Positions 1 to 7,825 of a DNA stretch of 38,913 bases are shown piece after piece (the stretch's first letter is position 1; the number at the start of each line of letters is the position of its first letter). The notes under the pieces were generated by a model. It was not told where the DNA came from, made no database searches, and worked only from the letters and a program-made list of their open reading frames with translations. Source of the stretch: a virus. Made by a program: the position numbers and the translations under genes. Location of the stretch: the IMG/VR virus record IMGVR_UViG_3300046655_001018, positions 1 to 38,913 of that record. One strand, 5' to 3'.

Positions 1-312
1 TACGTTTCCCTTGGGAACGGTACTATGTTACATGGTCTTAAGGATAAGATATGGCCAGCATATCAAGAAGTACAAGGAAGCAATATGTCGAAGTCTTGTA
101 GCACTGAAGAAGAAGCCATGGAGACTGTCACCCTCCGCTCTAAAGAACAAGATGAGCCATGTCACTTTGAACAGGTCGAAGACCGATTCGTAGTATACAG
201 AACACGTGATCGTAAAGTAATGAAATCAATTAATTACTATAGGCCCGATTTACATCAGTTCTTTACAGGAGATGAATTACAAAAATTTCACCAAGCAAGC
301 GCCGGGATATAA
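1..312 (+). CDS. Hypothetical protein, 5' end outside window
   Basis: The frame is open from the first base of the window, so the gene probably starts upstream; the first in-window ATG is at 25 and would give 95 residues. Its stop overlaps the start of the polymerase gene as TAATG, which suggests an operon and supports this frame over a shorter competing one (11-193). The product is hydrophilic and ends in a helix-like segment rich in Q, K and H. I do not recognise the family. Confidence 0.5.
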   Translation, partial: YVSLGNGTMLHGLKDKIWPAYQEVQGSNMSKSCSTEEEAMETVTLRSKEQDEPCHFEQVEDRFVVYRTRDRKVMKSINYYRPDLHQFFTGDELQKFHQASAGI

Positions 313-2021
313 TGTATAAGAAATGCTATTCAACAAGATTAGGACACAATAAATACAAAATTCATTTATGGGACGAAGGTGGCTATAATGAAATTGAATG
401 GCATAATCCTGCTTATCAAGAATGTAATGAAGAAGAGGCAACCCACACAGGTTTAAGTGGAGAGCCTCTTCGCAAAATTTATAAGTGGGATAAAAACACT
501 CCTAATTTACATTTCCATGATATTACCCCTTACCAGAAATTTTTAATTGAAAAGTATGGTATTAATGATGAACCCTCTACAGGTCATAGGGAATTATTTT
601 TTGATATTGAATGTGAAATAGGTGGGGCTTTAACTGAAGATTATATTGAAAGAGCCCCTATGCCTATTACCACAATAGCTTATTGGGATAAAACACCTGA
701 TAGTTGGGTTATCTTAGTTCGTGATGATAAAAATGAATTAAAACGAACCAAAGCTAAGAATAAGGAAATAGTGCCTTGTAGAACAGAAGCAGAATTATTA
801 GCTAAATTTTTGGAACGTTTTAGAGAAATTGACCCTGATATTTTAATTGGTTATAATAGTGATTATTTTGATATACCTTATTTATATTATAGAATGTGTA
901 ATGTATTAGGTAAAGAGTGGGCTGATCAATTATCCCCCATTGGTAAAGTAAATGCTAAAAAGAATAATGAATATTTCTTTAAACAAAATCAATTTGTAGA
1001 TATTATCGGGGTTGAATCTCTAGACTATATCCGCTTACATAAAAAATATAGTTGGAAAGATGAACCAAGTTGGAAATTAGATGCTATTGGGGAAAAATAT
1101 GTTGGTATGGGTAAAATTGAATATGATGGTAACTTAGACCAATTATTCAAAACTGACTTACAAAAATATATTCAGTATAACTTTGTTGATGTTGAAATCT
1201 TAAAACTATTAGATGAAAAACTCCAGTATATTGCTTTAACAAAAAACTTAGCTCATAAAGGAAAACATAACTATAGTGAGGTTTATGCAAATAGTAAAAC
1301 CCAAGATGGTGCAATCTCAGCTTATTTATTATCCCAAAACATTATACCACCAGGTAAAGATCCTAATCCTAGAAGTAAAAAAGGATATGCTGGTGGTTAC
1401 CTTTTTTGCCCCAAAGCTGGATTGTACAAATATATGTTTGATGAGGATTTAACATCACTGTATCCATCTATAATTATGTCTTTAAACATAGGCCGCGAAA
1501 CATATAAGGGACGTATTATAGATGTTGATGACCGTAATAATAGATTGGGTCTTAATGATTTAAAAGAACGTGATCAAGATGAAGAATTGTTAGTTGAAAA
1601 TTCTAAAGGACAACAAACTAGAGTTAATGTTGGGAGATTAATTTCTATGGTAGAACAAAATAATCTAACATTATCCGCCAATGGTTCTATGTTTACTACG
1701 GATAGACAATCAACACTATCTACAGTACTAGACAAATGGTTTTCTGAACGTAAGTTGTATAAAGGTAAAATGAAAGAAGCATATAAAGCAGGTGACAAAG
1801 AAAAAGGTGCTTATTACCATTTAATGCAATATACAATGAAAATTTTGCTTAACAGTTTATATGGAGCTACAGCATTACCCTCATTTAGGTATGGTTTAAG
1901 TTTATCTATATTAAGTGAAGCAATAACATTATCAGGTCACCGTATTATTCAAGAATCAGCTTTAGTAGCTAATAAACATATGAATAAAGTTTTACGTAAC
2001 GAATTAAAATTAGAATTATAA
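312..2021 (+). CDS. 43A: Family B DNA polymerase, N-terminal part (exonuclease, palm motif A, fingers motif B)
   Basis: This is the N-terminal part of a T4 gp43-like replicative DNA polymerase, 569 residues. The 3'-5' exonuclease motifs are visible: Exo I DIE at 98-100, Exo II YNSDYFD at 181-187 and Exo III around YNFVDVEI 289-296. Polymerase motif A is DLTSLYPS starting at D379. Motif B is K510 to G518 (K-x3-NSLYG). The protein stops about 50 residues after motif B, and motif C (YxDTDS) is absent here and found in the gene at 2674. With that gene the total is 887 residues, close to the 898 of T4 gp43. The TAATG at its end couples it to the next gene. The two parts presumably assemble into one enzyme. 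Confidence 0.95.
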   Translation: MYKKCYSTRLGHNKYKIHLWDEGGYNEIEWHNPAYQECNEEEATHTGLSGEPLRKIYKWDKNTPNLHFHDITPYQKFLIEKYGINDEPSTGHRELFFDIECEIGGALTEDYIERAPMPITTIAYWDKTPDSWVILVRDDKNELKRTKAKNKEIVPCRTEAELLAKFLERFREIDPDILIGYNSDYFDIPYLYYRMCNVLGKEWADQLSPIGKVNAKKNNEYFFKQNQFVDIIGVESLDYIRLHKKYSWKDEPSWKLDAIGEKYVGMGKIEYDGNLDQLFKTDLQKYIQYNFVDVEILKLLDEKLQYIALTKNLAHKGKHNYSEVYANSKTQDGAISAYLLSQNIIPPGKDPNPRSKKGYAGGYLFCPKAGLYKYMFDEDLTSLYPSIIMSLNIGRETYKGRIIDVDDRNNRLGLNDLKERDQDEELLVENSKGQQTRVNVGRLISMVEQNNLTLSANGSMFTTDRQSTLSTVLDKWFSERKLYKGKMKEAYKAGDKEKGAYYHLMQYTMKILLNSLYGATALPSFRYGLSLSILSEAITLSGHRIIQESALVANKHMNKVLRNELKLEL

Positions 2022-2287
2022 TGGCATTAAGCAAACAGTCAATAAGAAAAGGAATGTATATTACTGTAGATGGTAATATTATTACTAAGGATGAACTAAT
2101 ATCTATTAGTGAGGGATGGACTGAAGTCCAAGAAAACTTTTTTAGAAAAATGTTAAAACAGGGGGGACATTTTAAATTAAAGGGAGTAAAATATATAGTA
2201 GAACTTCAAGAATCTGATAATAAAAGATCAGATGGGAGTAAAGATAGTGGCATAATCCAAATCCCAGGAGAGGATAGTAGGTTTTAA
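2021..2287 (+). CDS. Small hypothetical protein inserted between polymerase halves
   Basis: This 88-residue protein starts on the TAATG that ends the polymerase N-part. Its N-terminal half holds a basic stretch and a helix-like segment with WTEVQENFFRKM. The C-terminal third is polar and probably disordered (KRSDGSKDSG). I see no GIY-YIG, HNH or LAGLIDADG signature, so it does not look like a homing endonuclease. It lies in the same transcript as both polymerase parts. Function unknown. Confidence 0.75.
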   Translation: MALSKQSIRKGMYITVDGNIITKDELISISEGWTEVQENFFRKMLKQGGHFKLKGVKYIVELQESDNKRSDGSKDSGIIQIPGEDSRF

Positions 2288-2290
2288 ATT

Positions 2291-2677
2291 ATGAAAGTAG
2301 AAATATCAAACGGAGAACTATTAGATAAAATTACAATTCTAGAATTAAAATTAGATAAAATTAAGGATAAGGATAAATTAGTTAATATTCAAAAAGAATT
2401 TGATACCCTAAACCCCTTATGTAATGAATTATTTAAAATATATGGTGGGGAATTACAAGTCCACTATTTAGCATTGGCTAAAATTAATGGTCAACTTTGG
2501 GACATAGAAGACTGGATTAGAGATTGTGAACGTAAAAAGAATTTTGATAAAGAATTTGTAGAATTAGCCCGTTCTGTGTATATTACAAATGATAAAAGAT
2601 CTGAGGTTAAAAAAATAATTAATATTTTAACATCATCAGAGCTGGTAGAAGAAAAATCATATAAAGACTACAATTGA
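2291..2677 (+). CDS. DUF6165-like protein inserted in the polymerase locus
   Basis: This 128-residue protein resembles DUF6165 as I remember the family. It has an N-terminal GELLDKITILELKL segment (8-21), a central LWDIEDWIRDCE segment (about 72-83), then FVELARSVYITNDKRSEVKK and a C-terminal LVEEKSYKDY. DUF6165 genes usually sit beside glycosyltransferase genes in bacteria; their function is not known to me. Here the gene lies between the two polymerase genes, about 9 kb from the glycan block. Its stop overlaps the TTG start of the polymerase C-part (TTGA), so the two are likely translationally coupled. Confidence 0.82.
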   Translation: MKVEISNGELLDKITILELKLDKIKDKDKLVNIQKEFDTLNPLCNELFKIYGGELQVHYLALAKINGQLWDIEDWIRDCERKKNFDKEFVELARSVYITNDKRSEVKKIINILTSSELVEEKSYKDYN

Positions 2678-3630
2678 AACATTTAGAAGAAACACCTTGG
2701 TTTATTTGTGATAAAGAAGATGAGAATTATTGTGCCTATGTAGACACTGATTCTAATTACTTTAATGCAGAACCTATATTAAAACATTTATACCCTGATT
2801 TCGAATCATTTTCAGATGAAGAAAAAGATGAAAAATTAGAAGGTGTAGCTTTAGCATATCAAGATATTATTACTGAACACTATGATAATTTAGCTAAAGA
2901 TTGTTTTAATGTTAAACAATTTGATTGGTTTGATAAACCACATTGGCTTGAAATGAAAACAGAGTGTGTTATTCGTTCTGCCTATTTTAGAGCAACAAGA
3001 CGTTATGCACAATGGATTACTAAACAAGAGGGGATTGCTAAAGAAACTTTAGATATTAAAGGTTTAGAATTTATGAAAGCAAATTTTCCACCTATTTTAG
3101 GGGAATTTTTTAATGATATTCTTCAACAAGTATTAAAAGGGGAAGAAAAAGCTAGTATAATAGATCAAATTAAAGTATTTAAAAAACAAATATTAGGTGG
3201 TGAAATTCCATTAGCTAAATTAGGTAACCCAACAGCAGTTAAAAAATTAGAAAAATATAGTGGTAAAAGTGCTCGTGCTGGTGAAATGTTTACTGAAATA
3301 TTAAAAGGAGCACCAGCACCAGTTCGTGCTGCTATTCGTTATAATGATTTACTTAGATTGTGGCAATTGGATAAAAAACATAATTTAATTACTATGGCTG
3401 ATAAAGTTAAATGGATTTATTTAAAAGATAATCCCTATAAAATAGATGCCCTAGCTTACCAACAACACGATATCCCAGAAAAAATATCAGATTTTTTAGA
3501 GGCGTATGCTGATAGGAAAAAAGTATTCGATTCAATATTACTGAATAAACTAGAAGGATTCTTTAGTGATCTACAGTGGTCATTAGATTTAAATCCTTAC
3601 ACAAATGCATTAAGTTCGTTTGAAATTTAA
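2674..3630 (+). CDS. 43B: Family B DNA polymerase, C-terminal part (palm motif C, thumb)
   Basis: This 318-residue protein carries motif C, YVDTDS at 22-27 with metal-binding D24 and D26, and a basic RATRRYA segment in the place of the KKxY motif near residues 105-112, followed by a helical thumb region. The only usable start before motif C is TTG at 2674, because an in-frame stop lies at 2662. That TTG overlaps the stop of the DUF6165-like gene. Homology to an intact polymerase appears to resume here with little or nothing lost, so both catalytic aspartate sites survive, one on each polypeptide (motif A on the first, motif C here). Confidence 0.94.
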   Translation: MKHLEETPWFICDKEDENYCAYVDTDSNYFNAEPILKHLYPDFESFSDEEKDEKLEGVALAYQDIITEHYDNLAKDCFNVKQFDWFDKPHWLEMKTECVIRSAYFRATRRYAQWITKQEGIAKETLDIKGLEFMKANFPPILGEFFNDILQQVLKGEEKASIIDQIKVFKKQILGGEIPLAKLGNPTAVKKLEKYSGKSARAGEMFTEILKGAPAPVRAAIRYNDLLRLWQLDKKHNLITMADKVKWIYLKDNPYKIDALAYQQHDIPEKISDFLEAYADRKKVFDSILLNKLEGFFSDLQWSLDLNPYTNALSSFEI

Positions 3631-3649
3631 AATAAAATTCGTATATTAC
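3619..3649 (+). promoter_or_regulatory. Bacteroidetes-type promoter for the sliding clamp
   Basis: TTTG at 3619-3622 is followed after 19 nt by TATATTAC at 3642-3649. The -7 box deviates from TAnnTTTG, but the shared TTCGTATATT core is the same as in the stronger promoters of the window. The start codon of the clamp gene is only a few bases downstream, so the leader would be very short. Confidence 0.5.
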
Positions 3650-3653
3650 CGTC

Positions 3654-4376
3654 ATGATAAATAAGAGTACACTCACATCAGTTATTTCCAAATATTACTT
3701 AAATGGTTTAAACAACCAAGTAAAATGGAGAATTAAAGATAACCAACTTACTATTTATGCCGGTGAATCAGGTAGAGTATGTAAAATAGAACATAACAAC
3801 TTCCCATTAGAGGATGCTGAATTAGGTGTGTTTGATACACATAAATTAAGTAAACTGATATCCATTACTAATGGTGATTTGATGGTATCATTAGAAAAAA
3901 TGAAAGCGGTTTATACTAAAATCCATTTTGCTGATTCTAATTTTGATTTAACTTATTCACTAGCTGATATTCTTATTTTAGGTAAAAATACATATTATGA
4001 AGATCCTGAATCATTTGAGATGGAGTTGGATTTAGCTAGAGAAGATATTGACCATTTAATTAAGGCTAAAAGTGCATTAGCAGATGTAAATAATATGTTA
4101 ATCACTAGTAATACAGATATGGATGGTAATAACATTTGCGAATTTATATTTGGTGATAATACAGGGTTTTCTAATAAAATTACTTATCAAATCAATGGTA
4201 ATATAACTAAAAGTGATATTTCAATTCCCTTTGACTCTGATGTATTTAAAGATATCCTAAACGCTAATAAAGACATGGATAGTGGTAAACTAAAACTATC
4301 AGAACAAGGAATGTTAAAATTAAACTTTTATTCAGAAGAAGTAAATAGTGAATACTTTATTGCAAGAAATGAGTAA
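3654..4376 (+). CDS. 45: Sliding clamp (DNA polymerase processivity factor, gp45-like)
   Basis: The 240-residue product has the length (T4 gp45 is 228) and the pattern of a phage sliding clamp: two PCNA-like halves joined by a linker, an N-terminal MINKSTLTSVISKYYLNGL helix, and a C-terminal strand region ending FYSEEVNSEYFIARN. A clamp has no catalytic motif, so the call rests on overall pattern and on lying between the polymerase and the clamp-loader genes. It would form a trimeric ring that tethers the polymerase and, in T4, also takes part in late transcription. Its end overlaps the next gene as ATGAGTAA. Confidence 0.87.
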   Translation: MINKSTLTSVISKYYLNGLNNQVKWRIKDNQLTIYAGESGRVCKIEHNNFPLEDAELGVFDTHKLSKLISITNGDLMVSLEKMKAVYTKIHFADSNFDLTYSLADILILGKNTYYEDPESFEMELDLAREDIDHLIKAKSALADVNNMLITSNTDMDGNNICEFIFGDNTGFSNKITYQINGNITKSDISIPFDSDVFKDILNANKDMDSGKLKLSEQGMLKLNFYSEEVNSEYFIARNE

Positions 4377-4749
4377 GAAACCAGATATGTACGCTGAAAA
4401 TAAGGCAATTATGCCTTATGGGGATAGTGTTGCTGCCCCAAAAATAGAATTAGAAGATACTAATTCATGGGTAGCTAAACAAACAGTAGACGTAAATAAC
4501 TATTTAGCAACTAAATTTGCTGAATTAAAAGAAGAATATGCTAAGTTAATTTCATTATATAAATGGAATGAACTAGTAAATAAAGCTGATTTTAGTTTTA
4601 TTCCTGTAAAAGGACATATTTACTTTTTATATCAACGAGAAGATGGAAATTTATTTTTATCTCTTATTGAACCCGAATATTGGAACCAATTATTTGTGGG
4701 TAAAGTAAAACTAGATTCAGATAATAAATGGATAAAAGAAGAAAATTAA
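4369..4749 (+). CDS. DUF2452 family protein
   Basis: I place the start at the ATG at 4369, whose ATGAGTAA overlaps the clamp stop, rather than at the in-frame ATG at 4348, which would run deeper into the clamp gene. The resulting 126-residue protein has the DUF2452 pattern: an N-terminal NKAIMPYGDSVAAPKI segment, a central helix and a C-terminal GHIYFLYQREDGNLFLSLI stretch with EYW. DUF2452 is common in Bacteroidetes and has no known function. Clamp coupling hints at a role in replication or in clamp-linked transcription, but that is inference. Confidence 0.78.
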   Translation: MSKKPDMYAENKAIMPYGDSVAAPKIELEDTNSWVAKQTVDVNNYLATKFAELKEEYAKLISLYKWNELVNKADFSFIPVKGHIYFLYQREDGNLFLSLIEPEYWNQLFVGKVKLDSDNKWIKEEN

Positions 4750-4845
4750 TATATGTATAATAGAACATAATATTGTAGAGCTAGGGCATGCTGTTATGTT
4801 TAAATTAAATTAACCGAGAGCTACGGCCTCACAAAACTAAATGAT

Positions 4846-5262
4846 ATGAGTACATTATTCAATGAACGTACACCGTTCGACTTACTATTCCGAAACTTTT
4901 TTAAAGCAGACGGATCTTTTCAACCAACCACGTTTGACAACAAACAACCACACCCACTAGATATTTTTTATGACGAAGAAGGGCTTCACTTTGAGATTGC
5001 CTGTACTGGTCTAACTAAAAAAGACATCCAACTAGAAATAGATGGAGATCTTTTAAAAATTATCTATGATAAACCAAAAGAAGAAGAAGATTATTCTGGT
5101 TACATCTATAAAGGATTAGCTAAACGATCTTTTAACTTAGGTTATAAAGTAGCAGCTAAATTTGAACTTGAAAGTTTATCAGCTGAAATGAAGGATGGCT
5201 TACTTCATATTTTTATTCCAATTGCCGAATCTAAAAAGCCAAAAACAATTAAAATTAAGTAA
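4846..5262 (+). CDS. Small heat shock protein, Hsp20/alpha-crystallin family
   Basis: The 138-residue protein has an alpha-crystallin domain at about 36-127, including GLTKKDIQLEIDGDLLKI at 55-72 and the typical A-x-MKDGLLHIFIP end at 113-125. It also has a C-terminal IKIK, the I-x-I tail that docks into a neighbouring subunit. Small heat shock proteins hold unfolding proteins in an ATP-independent way. T4-like cyanophages also carry hsp20. Here it stands just upstream of GroES and GroEL. A 96-nt gap before it (4750-4845) shows no clear promoter. Confidence 0.93.
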   Translation: MSTLFNERTPFDLLFRNFFKADGSFQPTTFDNKQPHPLDIFYDEEGLHFEIACTGLTKKDIQLEIDGDLLKIIYDKPKEEEDYSGYIYKGLAKRSFNLGYKVAAKFELESLSAEMKDGLLHIFIPIAESKKPKTIKIK

Positions 5263-5300
5263 TAAGTTTTATTAAAAAAGCGTGTCCTAGCGCAATATTA

Positions 5301-5312
5301 TTCGTATATTCA
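5301..5312 (+). promoter_or_regulatory. Weak promoter-like element before the GroES/GroEL operon
   Basis: TTCGTATATTCA shares the core of the window's strong promoters, with a TATATTCA -7-like box at 5305-5312. No TTTG lies at the expected 19-21 nt upstream, so this may be a weak promoter, one needing an activator, or a chance match. Confidence 0.35.
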
Positions 5313-5332
5313 CGTCTAAATAAATAAGTTAT

Positions 5333-5653
5333 ATGGCTAGAAAAGCAAAATCACTCACTACAATCTCCGACCCTTTAATGGAACCCTATTTTATCACAAA
5401 AGATGAAATGTGTTTTACAGTTAACGAAAGAATAACTCCTAATAAAGATCATTTTAGATCAAAGGGGAATGGGACCGAGTATTCAAAACCTCAGGGATAT
5501 TATCCTGAATTTCAACACGCACTTATTAAAGTTGCTAAAGAAAAGTTACACACTCGAAAGGACTATGAATCTCTTTCTGAGTTTTTAAATGAATTTAAAT
5601 TAATAGAAACCAATATTAAAAATTATACAGATGGCCTTAGAAGCACTATTTGA
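5333..5653 (+). CDS. Hypothetical protein upstream of GroES
   Basis: The 106-residue product is polar, with a central RSKGNGTEYSKPQGYYPEF segment and a helical C-terminal half. It overlaps the GroES gene by 23 nt, so it likely belongs to the same operon. I do not recognise a family. Confidence 0.75.
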   Translation: MARKAKSLTTISDPLMEPYFITKDEMCFTVNERITPNKDHFRSKGNGTEYSKPQGYYPEFQHALIKVAKEKLHTRKDYESLSEFLNEFKLIETNIKNYTDGLRSTI

Positions 5654-5999
5654 TGCGGTTATAGTTAAACCGATTGAACTTGAAGAAACTACTTATGGGA
5701 ATATTATTGTCCCAGATGTAGGAAAAGAAAAAAATGAAACAGCAGAAATAATCTCAGTTGGTCCAGGTAAACCTACTATTACAGGAGAATTTATCCATAC
5801 TAAACTTAAAGTAGGAGATAAAGTTGTTTTACCAACAATGGGTTTTACAAAACTTCCATATGATGGAGAAGAGTATTATGTAGGCCCAGAAAACCAAATC
5901 CTAGCTAAAATTACTGAAACCATTGATGTTTCAGAAATATTAGAAGAAACTAAAGAATCATTAACCGAAGAAGAAATTAAAGATCTATCAAATGAGTAA
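5631..5999 (+). CDS. groES: Co-chaperonin GroES-like protein
   Basis: This 122-residue protein has the Cpn10 fold pattern: an N-terminal DAVIVKPIELEETT strand region (8-21), a mobile-loop region ending NIIVP (about 17-28), GPGKP at 44-48, VGDKVVLP at 61-68, and EYYVGPENQILAKI at 81-94. It would cap the GroEL ring. It is about 25 residues longer than a usual GroES because of an acidic C-terminal tail (98-122) rich in E. The gene overlaps both neighbours, and its last codons hold the GroEL start (ATGAGTAA). T4 brings its own co-chaperonin (gp31) but relies on host GroEL; this phage brings both. Confidence 0.95.
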   Translation: MALEALFDAVIVKPIELEETTYGNIIVPDVGKEKNETAEIISVGPGKPTITGEFIHTKLKVGDKVVLPTMGFTKLPYDGEEYYVGPENQILAKITETIDVSEILEETKESLTEEEIKDLSNE

Positions 6000-7614
6000 A
6001 CAAGTTATATTAGGTTCAAAAGCTAGAACCAATTTAGTAAAAGGGATTGATGTATTGGCAGATGCCGTAGTGTCAACCTTAGGACCAAATGGAAGAAATG
6101 TAGTAATAGCAAACGAACAAGGAGCCCCTCAATCAACTAAGGATGGAGTTACTGTTGCTAAATCAATTACATTAAAAGACCCAAATCAAGAATTGGGAGT
6201 ACAGTTAGTAAAACAAGCTGCAATTAAAACAGCAGAAAAAGCAGGAGATGGAACAACTACTTCTACTTTACTAGCTAGAGAAATGATTAAAGCTGGATTA
6301 AATGCTTTAAATAATAATGAAAATGCAGTACAAATTAAAAGAGATATTGATACTACCGTTAAAGAAGTAGTAAATAATCTTAAAAATAATATTGCAGAAG
6401 ATATTTCAGGTGAAGAACAATTAGAACAAATTGCAACAATTTCTGCTAATAATGATCCTGAAACTGGGAAGTTAATTGCTACCGCAATTGAAAAAGTTGG
6501 AATGGAAGGGGTTGTTCATATTGAGGAGTCTAAAACAGGTGAAACGTATTTAGAAACTGTTGAAGGGTTACAGTTTGATAGAGGGTATAAATCACCTTAT
6601 TTTGTTACTAATAATAACACAATGACTTCTACATTAGAAAACCCCTTAATTCTAATTGCTGACCAGAAATTGACCCAAGTAAAAGAGTTATTACCTATTC
6701 TAGAAAGTGTATCTACTCAAGCCAGGTCACTTTTAATTATTGCTGAAGATATTGATAATGAAGCTTTAGCTACTCTTATTGTTAATAAAATGAGAGGTAC
6801 AATGAAAGTATGTGCTGTAAAGGCACCCGATTTTGGAGATAGACGTAAACTGGTCCTAGAAGATATTGCCATTACAACTGGAGGTGTAGTTTTTGATAAA
6901 CAAAAAGGAATGAAACTAGATAAATTTAGTTGGGATTGGTTTGGTGAAGCTCGAACAGTAACAATAGGAAAAGAACAAACAACAATTGTAGATGGAAAAG
7001 GAGGAATTGAACCAATTGAAGCACGTATTGAGGAGTTACAACAACAAGTCAGTAAAGCAACAACGGCGTTCGAAACAGAAAAACTTCAAGAAAGACTCGC
7101 GAAATTCACAGGAGGAGTAGCGATTATTCATGTAGGTGGGAACACTGAAACTGAAATGAAAGAAAAGAAAGATAGAGTTGATGACGCGTTACACGCAACA
7201 AAAGCTGCTATTGAAGAAGGAATTGTACCCGGGGGAGGAACAGCATTATTATATGCCTCTTCAGGCTTAGAAGCTAAGACAACAGGGGCTCAAATTGTAA
7301 TTGAAGCATGTGCTAAACCATTTAACCAAATTTTAGTTAATGCTGGTTATGATGTCATTAAAGGACAAATTTTAGCAGACCAGTTGGTAAATTCAGGTAA
7401 TGATACTTGGGCTGGATATAATATTAAAACAGACGAAACAGTAGATATGAAAAAAGCTGGTATTATTGACCCAACTAAAGTGGCTAGAACAGCACTACAA
7501 AATGCAGCATCAGTTGCAGGTACAGTATTACTTACAGAATGTACAGTAGTAAATGAACCAAGTGAAGACAACGATCAACCCCAAATGGATCCATCCATGA
7601 TGGGGATGATGTAA
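5992..7614 (+). CDS. groEL: Chaperonin GroEL (60 kDa)
   Basis: The gene is full length at 540 residues. Visible ATPase signatures are LGPNGRNV at 30-37, DGVTVAKSI at 51-59, GDGTTT at 85-90, and RVDDALHATKAAIEEGIVPGGG in the second equatorial part, which contains the Asp equivalent to E. coli D398. The apical domain is intact, including VKAPDFGDRRK. The tail is MDPSMMGMM, a short Met/Gly tail like that of bacterial GroEL. It should form the ATP-driven folding ring with the preceding GroES. No frameshift or missing domain is seen, so it is probably functional. It is translationally coupled to groES. Confidence 0.97.
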   Translation: MSKQVILGSKARTNLVKGIDVLADAVVSTLGPNGRNVVIANEQGAPQSTKDGVTVAKSITLKDPNQELGVQLVKQAAIKTAEKAGDGTTTSTLLAREMIKAGLNALNNNENAVQIKRDIDTTVKEVVNNLKNNIAEDISGEEQLEQIATISANNDPETGKLIATAIEKVGMEGVVHIEESKTGETYLETVEGLQFDRGYKSPYFVTNNNTMTSTLENPLILIADQKLTQVKELLPILESVSTQARSLLIIAEDIDNEALATLIVNKMRGTMKVCAVKAPDFGDRRKLVLEDIAITTGGVVFDKQKGMKLDKFSWDWFGEARTVTIGKEQTTIVDGKGGIEPIEARIEELQQQVSKATTAFETEKLQERLAKFTGGVAIIHVGGNTETEMKEKKDRVDDALHATKAAIEEGIVPGGGTALLYASSGLEAKTTGAQIVIEACAKPFNQILVNAGYDVIKGQILADQLVNSGNDTWAGYNIKTDETVDMKKAGIIDPTKVARTALQNAASVAGTVLLTECTVVNEPSEDNDQPQMDPSMMGMM

Positions 7615-7640
7615 TAATTAATAATTAATAAATAGAAAAA

Positions 7641-7808
7641 ATGACAAAAAATGAAATCTTTGAGATTATTGAAACAAATTTCAATATCTTAGCAGCGGAA
7701 AATGATGGAACTACAAAAGCAAGTCAAGCACGAGCTAGAAAAGCAGCACAAGCTATTAAAAGAGTAATCACAGATTATAAAAAAGCATCTGTGGCTGAGT
7801 CCAAATAA
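7641..7808 (+). CDS. Histone H1-like (Hc1-type) small basic protein
   Basis: This 55-residue protein has an N-terminal helix (MTKNEIFEIIETNFNIL) followed by a basic ASQARARKAAQAIKRVITDYKKAS segment. That is the pattern of the Bacteroidetes Hc1-like histone family (x-A-x-RARKA-x2-IKKL-x-TEYRKAS). Such proteins bind and compact DNA. It follows groEL by 26 nt and is followed by a promoter-like element. The assignment rests on pattern memory in a very short protein. Confidence 0.7.
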   Translation: MTKNEIFEIIETNFNILAAENDGTTKASQARARKAAQAIKRVITDYKKASVAESK

Positions 7809-7810
7809 TT

Positions 7811-7822
7811 TCGTATATTACC
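7811..7822 (+). promoter_or_regulatory. Promoter-like element before the clamp-loader operon
   Basis: TCGTATATTACC repeats the core of the clamp promoter at 3640. The -33 position holds only TGTG at 7790, so the match is partial. The following gene starts at 7826, only a few bases away. Confidence 0.4.
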
Positions 7823-7825
7823 ACA

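Noticed and set aside
11-193. 60-codon frame overlapping the first gene
   Set aside because: The competing frame is open from the window edge and ends in a TAATG junction with the polymerase gene, which is the usual gene spacing here.
2021-2673. Intron or intein interrupting the polymerase
   Set aside because: The insert has stop codons in the polymerase frame, so it is not an intein. Its two genes fill it completely with overlapping starts and stops, leaving no room for intron RNA structure at the borders.
4750-4845. Possible structured RNA between the DUF2452 and Hsp20 genes
   Set aside because: Only partial pairings such as GTAGAGCT with AGAGCTAC are seen, and they are not true reverse complements. 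Nothing more than a short leader can be supported.
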